Shown here piece by piece: positions 1 through 7,099 of a stretch of 18,761 bases of DNA. The stretch covers positions 1-18,761 of the forward strand of contig JAILNW010000423.1 in the NCBI GenBank assembly GCA_024691145.1. Reading direction: 5' to 3'. The notes below the pieces were generated by a model that was given only the letters and a program-made list of their open reading frames with translations, did not search any database and was not told the DNA's origin. Numbering within the stretch: position 1 is the first letter of the stretch; each line of letters starts with the position of its first letter. Source of the DNA: Lachnospiraceae bacterium. Lineage in GTDB: Bacteria; Bacillota; Clostridia; Lachnospirales; Lachnospiraceae. Position numbers and translations under genes: made by a program.

Positions 1-455
1 CCTACATTAATATCGTCTTCTGTTATATCCGATTTATCAATTCCATATGGTATATCAGACAAATTAACATTTTTATATATAAATCCAATATTACTTCCAG
101 AAACATGATTCAAACCATTATCTGAAATAGTTATAATAAAGTCGTCTACACTTTGATCCTTAACTTTAAATATATATTTCGAGATATTATTATGTTCCTT
201 AACATACCCAATAAGTTCATTATCAACCTTTTTTATGTCCCCAACACAATATGGTTTATATATATTGTCTTTGTATTCTATAGTCCATGTTTTATCATTC
301 ATATCATAGTTCTGTGAACATAAAGTAGTATTGCTGTTCACTTCAAGTGTAAGCATCTCCTCTGATTTCCCAAGTTTAACCAATATAACAATACATATAA
401 AAATAAATATCGAGCTAATAACTATAATAGCATTGCTTAAAATATTATTTTTCAA
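1..455 (-). CDS. Membrane-anchored protein of unknown function, partial (3' end outside window)
   Basis: A minus-strand reading frame is open from a TTG codon at 455 to the left edge of the window, at least 151 codons with no stop. TTG is chosen as the start because an AAGGGG ribosome site (around 463-468) lies 7 nt upstream and no ATG occurs before codon 37. The product begins with a short polar stretch and one hydrophobic helix (about residues 6-27), followed by a polar, Asp/Asn/Lys-rich region predicted to lie outside the membrane. No family is recognised and the C-terminus is missing. A good sigma-A promoter sits directly upstream (505-533), so it appears to be the first gene of its transcript, divergent from the small membrane protein at 614. 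It could be an anchored exported protein; no function is proposed. Confidence 0.7.
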   Translation of the reverse strand, partial: MKNNILSNAIIVISSIFIFICIVILVKLGKSEEMLTLEVNSNTTLCSQNYDMNDKTWTIEYKDNIYKPYCVGDIKKVDNELIGYVKEHNNISKYIFKVKDQSVDDFIITISDNGLNHVSGSNIGFIYKNVNLSDIPYGIDKSDITEDDINV

Positions 456-504
456 ATTTTTTCCCCTTTTCTACCGTTAAACAGTAAACACACGTATTTA
501 TTTT

Positions 505-533
505 ATTATACTTTAACTATATTTTTTTATCAA
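505..533 (-). promoter_or_regulatory. Sigma-A promoter of the left-edge gene
   Basis: On the minus strand there is a TTGATA -35 box (528-533), a 17-nt spacer and a perfect TATAAT -10 box (505-510). It lies 50 nt upstream of the TTG start at 455, so it is well placed to drive that gene. Confidence 0.75.
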
Positions 534-613
534 TATTTTTTTGTTTTTTCATTGAAAAAAATTACTTTTTATGTTAGCATTATACCATAAAAATATATAA
601 GGACGTGAATATT

Positions 614-997
614 ATGAACTACATTAATGAATTAAAACAAAAGTCACCGATTCTTTACTATACACTGTGTTTTACCTGTTGCTGGACTCTATGTTTTATA
701 GCATGTGTTATTTCCAGTTACTTTAAGCATGGGCTTATGTATACTTTTATGATTTCATATTATATACTGCTTCCAATTGCAACACTTATTATATCAGCAT
801 TGGTAACATTTAATCCAGCATATGGAAAGTGGCGTCTTTTACCACCTGTGTTTTTTGTATTTATATGTGAATTATTCTTTTTCCTAATAACAAGCGAGCT
901 TCATTTCGCACCTGTGTTTAGTATTGCACCTGCTTTACTAGGCTTCTTATGGGGAAAATATATGTATCATAAAAAGAATACTGTTAAAAATCAATAA
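614..997 (+). CDS. Small four-helix membrane protein, unknown function
   Basis: Encodes 127 residues. The frame can be extended to a GTG at 605, but the TAAGGA ribosome site (598-603) sits 10 nt before the ATG at 614 and only 1 nt before the GTG, so the ATG is preferred. The protein is mostly hydrophobic, with four likely membrane helices at about residues 12-37, 40-63, 74-95 and 100-121, and a short basic tail. There is no conserved motif or family I can name. It stands alone on the plus strand between divergent and convergent neighbours and ends 5 nt before a strong two-way terminator, so it is probably monocistronic. Its own promoter is not convincing: TATACC at 581-586 has no well-spaced -35 box. 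Confidence 0.7.
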   Translation: MNYINELKQKSPILYYTLCFTCCWTLCFIACVISSYFKHGLMYTFMISYYILLPIATLIISALVTFNPAYGKWRLLPPVFFVFICELFFFLITSELHFAPVFSIAPALLGFLWGKYMYHKKNTVKNQ

Positions 998-1001
998 AAA
1001 C

Positions 1002-1038
1002 AAAGCATCAGTTTTACAATTTATAACTGATGCTTTTC
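1002..1038. terminator. Bidirectional intrinsic terminator
   Basis: A perfect 12-bp inverted repeat (arms 1002-1013 and 1025-1036, 11-nt loop) is followed by TTTT on the plus strand and by TTTGTTTTT on the minus strand. It lies between the convergent stop codons of the 127-residue membrane protein and the first chemoreceptor, and can end both transcripts. Confidence 0.9.
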
Positions 1039-1045
1039 TTTAGTT

Positions 1046-2749
1046 CTATTCTATTATGAATTTTCCCATTAATTCATCAAGTTTATCTGCAACTTCTTTA
1101 ATGTCATTCCCCATTCTCTTTACATTCAAAGTAATTTCTGAAACCTGTGTGATTGTTGCACTGGCTTCTTGAGTTGTTGCAGCATTCTGCTGAGAAATTC
1201 CAAGAAGACTTGATATATCTTCGTTAACCTCCTCACAGTATTTTGTAACCGAAATCGAACCGTTACGAACCTCGTTAACCATTTCTTTTGTTTTATTAAT
1301 ATCCTCTATAAGTCCATTAAGACTAGTCATAGATTTTCTACTTGTTTCATCCTGTTTGTCTATCATAATAGACATTTCATTAACCATACCTACTGCACCT
1401 TCAGTTTCTTCTTTAAGTCTTGTCATGATATCACGAATCTTAATAGAAGCCTCATTCGACTGGTCTGCAAGAGTTGATATTTCACTTGCAACTACTGCAA
1501 ATCCTCGTCCTGACTCTCCCGCTCTTGCAGCTTCTATTGAAGCATTAAGTGAGAGAAGATTTGTTTGTGCTGCAATAGAATTAATATCATTTGCCGCAAC
1601 AGTAACTGTTTCAACTGCCTCTTTAACGTGCTCCATTTTATTAGTAATATCCTTAAGTTTTGTAACAGCCTTAACAGTTTCATTTATAAGTTCATCAAAA
1701 TCACTTGCAACTTCCTTTGAATTTTTTTCCATCTCTTCTGTAAATTCATCTGTCTTAAATACACTTTCATTAATGGAATTCATTGTATTCATGATATTTG
1801 ATACACCCTTTACAGATGACTCAACTTTTGATGCTGTGCTGGTTGCTCCAGTTGCTATATCCTCAATTGCCACAGCAAAATTTTCCATGGATTCCGCAGC
1901 TTCTTCAGAAGCATTTTCAAGATTCGAAGAATTATTTACAAGAATACCTATGTTTGATTTAACTCCGCCAATTGCTTCTGTAAACTGTTTCTTAAGATTA
2001 TTAACATTTCTTGCAAGATCACCAAGTGCATCAGATCTATTAATTCCATGACTTATATTTCCTACTGTAAAGTCACCTACAGCAAGTTTCTTTGCCACTT
2101 TAGAAGCATCACCAATAATATGATTATAATTAACAGACATCCTGACTGATATAAATATTGATAATACCATTAATATAAATGATAATACCAAAGTATTATC
2201 AGCTACACTTCTTACACTATTTACAAATTCATTTCTATCTGTCGCACAAAATAACGCACCATATATTTCTTTTCCATTTGGCTGATATAAAGGTATATAT
2301 TCTGCAACTAATCTCTCTCCATCTATTTTTGCATCCAAATCGAAGTATGTCTCACCTTTTATAATTTTTCCATATACATCTTTTGATAATTTTATTCCTG
2401 AAGATTTCTCATTTTTCATATTGGTCATAACACAGTTGTCTCCATAAAAGACAGATACGAATATCCCGGTTTCTTTATAATATTTTTTTATTGTTTCCTC
2501 AAACCATGACAATTCAAAATCTCCAGAGCACAAAACACCTTCATCATTTATTGCAATGTTTTCTCCTTCAGTAGATGCATTAAGACTTTCTGAAAAGGCA
2601 TGACATGTTGCTATTAATTTCTCCTGAATATTTTTTTCAGAAAATTGGCTTGTTTGATAAGCTGCAACTAAAATTAACGCAATACATGTTACAGTTAAAG
2701 GAATAGCTGTAAGACTTATTATTCTAGCTTTAAAACTTTTTTTATACAT
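1046..2749 (-). CDS. Methyl-accepting chemotaxis protein, single-Cache type (paralog A)
   Basis: A 567-residue transmembrane chemoreceptor that would control CheA activity in response to an extracellular ligand. Its order is a short basic N-terminus, membrane helix 1 (about 11-32), an extracellular region of about 150 residues resembling a single Cache (sCache_3-like) domain, membrane helix 2 (about 184-205), a HAMP segment (about 206-262), and a long coiled-coil signalling domain. The hairpin tip, with QTNLLSLNASIEAARAGE then GRGFAVVA (about 385-430), is diagnostic of the MCP family. No CheR-docking pentapeptide ends the protein. AGGAGG lies 7 nt before the ATG. It follows an equal-length paralog by 113 nt and has its own sigma-A-like promoter. 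The Cache strand motif present in its twin (TRVITT) reads CVMTN here, suggesting a different ligand. The ligand is unknown. Confidence 0.95.
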   Translation of the reverse strand: MYKKSFKARIISLTAIPLTVTCIALILVAAYQTSQFSEKNIQEKLIATCHAFSESLNASTEGENIAINDEGVLCSGDFELSWFEETIKKYYKETGIFVSVFYGDNCVMTNMKNEKSSGIKLSKDVYGKIIKGETYFDLDAKIDGERLVAEYIPLYQPNGKEIYGALFCATDRNEFVNSVRSVADNTLVLSFILMVLSIFISVRMSVNYNHIIGDASKVAKKLAVGDFTVGNISHGINRSDALGDLARNVNNLKKQFTEAIGGVKSNIGILVNNSSNLENASEEAAESMENFAVAIEDIATGATSTASKVESSVKGVSNIMNTMNSINESVFKTDEFTEEMEKNSKEVASDFDELINETVKAVTKLKDITNKMEHVKEAVETVTVAANDINSIAAQTNLLSLNASIEAARAGESGRGFAVVASEISTLADQSNEASIKIRDIMTRLKEETEGAVGMVNEMSIMIDKQDETSRKSMTSLNGLIEDINKTKEMVNEVRNGSISVTKYCEEVNEDISSLLGISQQNAATTQEASATITQVSEITLNVKRMGNDIKEVADKLDELMGKFIIE

Positions 2750-2792
2750 ACTCAGATCCTCCTGTCAATGTATTTACTTACACCTATTATTT

Positions 2793-2821
2793 ATTATACA
2801 ACATTTTCTATTATTTTACAA
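2793..2821 (-). promoter_or_regulatory. Putative sigma-A promoter of chemoreceptor A
   Basis: On the minus strand there is a TTGTAA -35 box (2816-2821), a 17-nt spacer and a perfect TATAAT -10 box (2793-2798), 43 nt before the ATG. No terminator is visible between the two receptor genes, so readthrough from the upstream paralog is also possible. Confidence 0.55.
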
Positions 2822-2862
2822 TATTTTACATTTACATTATATAATTATTATTAACTTCCTAA

Positions 2863-4566
2863 TTATATTTTAAATTTTTCCATAATCTCATTTAACTTAT
2901 CTGCTACTTCTTTTATATCATTTCCCATATTTTTAACATTTTCTGTTATTGCTTTTACCTGATTAATTGTAGCACTTGCTTCTTCAGTAGAAGCTGCATT
3001 TTCCTCAGAAACTCCTAATAAAGTTGATATATCTTCATTAACATCTTCACAATAATTAGTTACAGATATGGAACTATTACGAACTTCATTAACCATATCC
3101 TTTGTTTTATTTATATCACCAATCAGTCCCTTTAAGCTTTCCATTGATTTTTTGCTGTTTTCATCCTGCCTGTCCATCATAATTGACATTTCATTAACCA
3201 TTGCTACTGCACCTTCAGTTTCTTCTTTAAGTCTGGTCATAATATTTCTTATCTTAATAGATGCATCATTTGACTGATCTGCTAAAGTCGATATTTCACT
3301 TGCAACAACAGAAAAGCCACGTCCAGCTTCTCCTGCTCTTGCAGCCTCTATCGATGCATTAAGAGACAGCAGATTTGTTTGTGCAGCTATATCATTAATA
3401 TCATTTGCCGCAACTGTTACCGTTTCAACTGCATCTTTAACATGTTCCATTTTTATAGTAATATCCTTCAGTTTTGTTACAGCAGATAAAGTTTCATTTA
3501 TAAGATTTATGAAGTCATCTGCAACTTTCTTTGAATTAGCCTCCATGGCATCTGTAAATTCATCAGTTTTTAGAACACTATCATTTATCGAATTCATAGT
3601 CTTAATAATATTCTCTACACCTTTTACAGATGATTCTACTTTTTGGGCCGTTGTTGTTGCACCAGCAGAAACTTCTTCAACTGCCACAGTAAAATTTTCC
3701 ATAGAATCAGCGGCTTCTTTTGAAGCATTTTCTAACTCTGAAGAATTATTAACCAATACTCCAATGTTTGATTTAACAGTGCCTATTGCATTTCTAAACT
3801 GTTCTTTTAAATTATTTACATCTCTGGCAAGACATCCTAAAGCATCTGCCCTGTTAATTCCATACTTTATATTATTAACTGACAAATCTCCATCTGCAAG
3901 TTTATTTGCAACATTAGAAGCATCACAAACAATATGATTATAATTAATAGACATTAAAGCAGAAATAATTATGGATATTGCCGTAAGAATAAGTGATATT
4001 GTTAATATCTGCATAGATACATTAATGACAGTATTTACAAACACGTTTCTTTCTACCCCTGCAAATACCATTCCACATATTGTTTCTTTATCCTTTTGAT
4101 ATAATGGAATGTATGAAACAATCAGTCTTTTATCAAGTACTTTAGTATCCAGATTAACAACATTTTCACCTGCAAGAACCTTTTTACTTACTTCTTCCGA
4201 TGCCTTTGTACCAACTGTATTTTTACCTTCCTGTTTTACAGTAGTAATAACTCTAGTATCACCATAAAATATTGTTGCATATATTCCAGTTTCTTCTGTA
4301 AAATTTTCAAGTTCAGAGGCAAAACCAGATAAATCAACATCTCCCGCATACATGTTTCCATTATCATCAAGTCGATAGTCATCATCAGACAAACTATCCA
4401 TTAAAGCTCTTACAGCATATGTTGCTGTCATTAATTTTTCTTCTGTATCATTTTGACAAACAGCTTTTGTTCTATTTACAACAACAAGAAATATTGCTAT
4501 ACATGTTGCAATTAATGGTATTGCTGTTAAACTAATAATTCTTGCTTTAAAACTTTTTTTATACAT
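2863..4566 (-). CDS. Methyl-accepting chemotaxis protein, single-Cache type (paralog B)
   Basis: A transmembrane chemoreceptor with the same architecture as the downstream paralog: membrane helix 1 (about 11-32), an sCache_3-like extracellular domain, membrane helix 2 near 185-205, HAMP, and an MCP signalling domain with QTNLLSLNASIEAARAGE and GRGFSVVA. The frame extends eight codons further upstream, but AAAGGAG lies 7 nt before the ATG at 4566. Starting there gives 567 residues, the same length as the paralog, with a shared MYKKSFKARIISLTAIPL start. The Cache region keeps the typical pattern GDTRVITT, Gly-Thr and Gly-Met-Val-Phe-Ala-Gly, so it looks like the more canonical sensor of the pair. 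It is preceded by a possible flagellar-type promoter. The ligand cannot be read from the sequence. Confidence 0.95.
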   Translation of the reverse strand: MYKKSFKARIISLTAIPLIATCIAIFLVVVNRTKAVCQNDTEEKLMTATYAVRALMDSLSDDDYRLDDNGNMYAGDVDLSGFASELENFTEETGIYATIFYGDTRVITTVKQEGKNTVGTKASEEVSKKVLAGENVVNLDTKVLDKRLIVSYIPLYQKDKETICGMVFAGVERNVFVNTVINVSMQILTISLILTAISIIISALMSINYNHIVCDASNVANKLADGDLSVNNIKYGINRADALGCLARDVNNLKEQFRNAIGTVKSNIGVLVNNSSELENASKEAADSMENFTVAVEEVSAGATTTAQKVESSVKGVENIIKTMNSINDSVLKTDEFTDAMEANSKKVADDFINLINETLSAVTKLKDITIKMEHVKDAVETVTVAANDINDIAAQTNLLSLNASIEAARAGEAGRGFSVVASEISTLADQSNDASIKIRNIMTRLKEETEGAVAMVNEMSIMMDRQDENSKKSMESLKGLIGDINKTKDMVNEVRNSSISVTNYCEDVNEDISTLLGVSEENAASTEEASATINQVKAITENVKNMGNDIKEVADKLNEIMEKFKI

Positions 4567-4605
4567 AAACATGCTCCTTTGCATTTCCATAATTTTACAT
4601 TTATT

Positions 4606-4633
4606 ATATCGTATTAATGTATAAAATTATTTA
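4606..4633 (-). promoter_or_regulatory. Possible sigma-28 (flagellar) promoter of chemoreceptor B
   Basis: On the minus strand there is a TAAA element (4630-4633), 18 nt, then CGATAT (4606-4611). This resembles the flagellar sigma consensus TAAA-N15-GCCGATAA but is 1 nt longer than ideal and lacks the leading GC. An overlapping TATAAT has no good -35 box. Weak but plausible for a chemotaxis gene. Confidence 0.35.
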
Positions 4634-4635
4634 TA

Positions 4636-4669
4636 AGAAAACACTGTATACCATTTCTGATATACAGTG
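4636..4669 (-). terminator. Intrinsic terminator of the glutamate synthase operon
   Basis: A perfect 9-bp inverted repeat (arms 4642-4650 and 4661-4669, 10-nt loop) is followed on the minus strand by TTTTCTTAT. It lies 17 nt after the stop codon of the last glutamate synthase gene and just upstream of the chemoreceptor B promoter. There is no U run on the plus side. Confidence 0.75.
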
Positions 4670-4686
4670 CTACAGGAAATAACTAT

Positions 4687-5406
4687 TTAATTTGCTACAT
4701 ACATTTGTTTGTATGGATTTTTGCTGTCCGGAGTTACAATTATATATTCATCATTAATTAACTCCTCTGCATTGTATCCAAAACACTCACAAAACTTTTC
4801 AATATGTTCTTTTACTTCATCTATATCTTCCTTAGTTGCCTTGTTTGTACTTACCTGGCTTGGAAATTTGATATTTACATTCTTTGTTCTAAGAAACATC
4901 TTGCCTCCATGCATTCCTGTACATGGGTAATTACCTACTATAGGCTTTCCATCTTCATTAAGTCCAAGAACTATTATAATTCCGCCTGCCTGGTACTCTC
5001 CTAAAAAGCTTCCAGTTCTTCCGCCAATTACCATAACTGGTTTCTTTTCTTTATAAGCTTTCATATGAATACCTGCTCTGTATCCTGCGTTTCCTTTAAC
5101 AAATATCTTTCCTCCACGCATTGCATATCCTGCTGCATCACCGATATTTCCATGAACAGTAATACTTCCTTCGTTCATTGTATCTCCAACAGCATCCTGT
5201 GCATTTCCGTGAACAATAATCTCTGCACCATTAAGATAAGCTCCAAGGGCATTTCCAGGAATACCCTCAATATCTATATGTTTCTTTGACATACCTGCTG
5301 CAATAAATCTCTGTCCAAGACAATTTTTAAGTGTACATTCATCGCCTGCACTTCTTATTTTATCATTTAATTCGCTGTAATTAGCATTATTAGCATCTAT
5401 CTCCAT
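4687..5406 (-). CDS. Glutamate synthase, GXGXG (beta-helix) subunit
   Basis: A 239-residue protein equal to the C-terminal GXGXG domain of large GltB glutamate synthases, encoded here as a separate gene. Residues about 40-190 form a run of short glycine-rich beta-helix repeats (GNALGAYLNG, GNAQDAVGDTMNEG, GNIGDAAGYAMRGG, GNAGYRAG, GGRTGSFLGEYQAGG). In single-chain enzymes this domain packs against the FMN domain and is structural rather than catalytic. The C-terminal 50 residues are a charged tail. AAGGAGG lies 7 nt before the ATG, and the gene begins 12 nt after the flavoprotein stop codon. It is the last gene of the operon and is followed by a terminator. The family is also used in formylmethanofuran dehydrogenase subunit C, but the neighbours settle its role here. 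Confidence 0.92.
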   Translation of the reverse strand: MEIDANNANYSELNDKIRSAGDECTLKNCLGQRFIAAGMSKKHIDIEGIPGNALGAYLNGAEIIVHGNAQDAVGDTMNEGSITVHGNIGDAAGYAMRGGKIFVKGNAGYRAGIHMKAYKEKKPVMVIGGRTGSFLGEYQAGGIIIVLGLNEDGKPIVGNYPCTGMHGGKMFLRTKNVNIKFPSQVSTNKATKEDIDEVKEHIEKFCECFGYNAEELINDEYIIVTPDSKNPYKQMYVAN

Positions 5407-5418
5407 AACATAACCTCC

Positions 5419-6666
5419 TTACACACTTGCAGTCATTTTTTCCTTGACATAATCCACACCAAATGCTATAAGTTCTGGATTAGTTTTAACAAGATTAAAG
5501 TCTACAGTATCAAGTGGAACCTGATTTCTAATCATGCTTGTATAAATACCAGCTTTCTTAATATCATTTACAAGAATAAATCCCTTTAAATATCCGTCCT
5601 TCATAAACAGTTTTTTAAGTTTATCATCGCTTTTTTCAATGTAAACCTCACCGCCATCTTCTTCTCTACAGTAACATCCGGCAGTCATCATGTGTGTTCC
5701 GAAGATTCCCATTGAGTTCATTGGGAATGCATCATCAAATGCACAGTCAATACCAACCATGTTACTTCCGGCACACTTTCCCTGCATATATGCATTCGGA
5801 AGAATTGCCATAACCTTCTGCTGATTAGATGAAATATCCATATATTCTGTACAGTCACCAGCTGCAAATATGCCTTTAACTGATGTTTCCTGTCTGTCAT
5901 TTACAACTATGCCTCTTCCACATGCAATTCCTTCTTCTGAAAGAAGTTCAGTATTAGCTCTTACACCAACTGCAAGAACAAGTATATCAAATTCAACTGT
6001 TTTGCCACTCTTCATAAAAGCTTTGTTAGTATCGAAAGACTCTGCTGTATCACCTAACATTAAATCAATATCCTTATCTATTAAAGTCTTTCTTACAATT
6101 GCTTCACTTTCCTCATCAAGTATACTTGATAAAAGCCTTGGTGCAAGATCACATATTGTTATATGTCTTACTTTATCATAAATACCCTCGGCACACTTAA
6201 GTCCTATAAGACCTGCGCCTACAATAAGAACTCTTGCCTTTTTACTTAGAACTTTCTCAATCTCAAGAGCATCATCTAATTTCATAAATGAAAACTTATT
6301 TTTAACTGTTTCAAGTCCTTTAAATGGAGGCACAAACGGTCTTGATCCAGCTGCCACACAAAGTTTATCATAATATATAATAGTTGAATCATCTAAAGTA
6401 ACACTTTTCTCTTCCTTATCAACCTTAACAGCCTTTTTATTGTAATAAACCTTGCATTTATTCTTTTCATAAAAATCTTCATCTCTGTAAAGCATTCTTT
6501 TTAAATCAGTTTTGTCCTCAAGGTAATATGATATAAGAGGTCTTGAATAAACAGGATGATTTTCTTCTGAAATAATAGTTATGCTTCCTTCCTTGTCATA
6601 ACTTCTTATACCTTCCACACAGCCACATGCTGCAACACCATTTCCAATAATAACATACTTGTTCAT
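5419..6666 (-). CDS. FAD-dependent pyridine nucleotide oxidoreductase of the glutamate synthase operon
   Basis: A 415-residue class of flavoprotein related to rubredoxin/ferredoxin reductases and the N-terminal part of NirB. It probably delivers electrons from NAD(P)H, or from another carrier, to the glutamate synthase Fe-S centres. Visible motifs are an N-terminal FAD Rossmann fold (VIIGNGVAACGC, residues about 4-15), a second nucleotide fold (VGAGLIGLKCAEG, about 146-158) and the FAD-closing motif GIFAAGDCTEY (about 264-274). The frame extends to a TTG at 6684, but AGAGG sits 7 nt before the ATG at 6666, which then starts 4 nt after the Fe-S gene stop. It is not the usual GltD type, which carries its own N-terminal Fe-S domain; here that role would fall to the separate upstream Fe-S protein. 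Electron donor specificity is not readable. Confidence 0.88.
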   Translation of the reverse strand: MNKYVIIGNGVAACGCVEGIRSYDKEGSITIISEENHPVYSRPLISYYLEDKTDLKRMLYRDEDFYEKNKCKVYYNKKAVKVDKEEKSVTLDDSTIIYYDKLCVAAGSRPFVPPFKGLETVKNKFSFMKLDDALEIEKVLSKKARVLIVGAGLIGLKCAEGIYDKVRHITICDLAPRLLSSILDEESEAIVRKTLIDKDIDLMLGDTAESFDTNKAFMKSGKTVEFDILVLAVGVRANTELLSEEGIACGRGIVVNDRQETSVKGIFAAGDCTEYMDISSNQQKVMAILPNAYMQGKCAGSNMVGIDCAFDDAFPMNSMGIFGTHMMTAGCYCREEDGGEVYIEKSDDKLKKLFMKDGYLKGFILVNDIKKAGIYTSMIRNQVPLDTVDFNLVKTNPELIAFGVDYVKEKMTASV

Positions 6667-6670
6667 ACAA

Positions 6671-7099
6671 TCACCTCTCTTCAAAGACTATTGCCCTGTT
6701 AGGACATCCCTTAACACATGCTGGCTCTGTCTGTCCGTTGTTAGTACATAATTCACATTTATCAGCAACACCGCTTTCTGATGGTGTTACACATCCATAA
6801 GGACAAACAAGAACACAAGTAAGACAGCCTACGCATTTATTCTTGTCAATTGTAACAACCCCGTCCTTCTTCGAAATAGCTCCTGCTATACAGCTCTTTA
6901 TACACATAGGATCTTCACAATGTCTGCATGATACAGCATAATTTATCTTGTCATTTCCCTCTACATGTATCTTTGGATATATTTTTTTATCTTTAAGTGC
7001 TTCCACCATATCAGTAAGTCCTGAATTGGCAAATGCACAGTTATATTCACATAAGTGACAGCCTAAACACCATTTTTCATTAACATATACTCTTTTCAT
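6671..7099 (-). CDS. Four-cluster ferredoxin-like Fe-S electron transfer subunit
   Basis: A 142-residue iron-sulfur protein of the CooF/HycB/DmsB-like type. Four cysteine groups are visible: C11/14/17/21, C58/61/66/70, C89/92/95/99 and C115/118/128/132, enough for four [4Fe-4S] clusters. The spacing in groups 2 and 4 (wider gaps) and the order match this family rather than a simple 2[4Fe-4S] ferredoxin. It has no signal peptide, so it is cytoplasmic. Its ATG overlaps the TGA of the FMN subunit by 4 nt (ATGA), indicating translational coupling, and the flavoprotein gene begins 4 nt after it. From its position it should relay electrons between the flavoprotein and the Fe-S/FMN subunit of glutamate synthase; this is inference from context. 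Confidence 0.9.
   Translation of the reverse strand: MKRVYVNEKWCLGCHLCEYNCAFANSGLTDMVEALKDKKIYPKIHVEGNDKINYAVSCRHCEDPMCIKSCIAGAISKKDGVVTIDKNKCVGCLTCVLVCPYGCVTPSESGVADKCELCTNNGQTEPACVKGCPNRAIVFEER

Noticed and set aside
1356..2051. 231-codon plus-strand frame inside chemoreceptor A, with a similar frame in paralog B (3509-3937).
   Set aside because: Antisense shadow of the MCP coding sequence: Ser/Ala/Thr-rich, no ribosome site, and it follows codon bias of the real gene.
5718..5900. 60-codon minus-strand frame inside the flavoprotein gene.
   Set aside because: Same-strand out-of-frame shadow of the FAD motif region.
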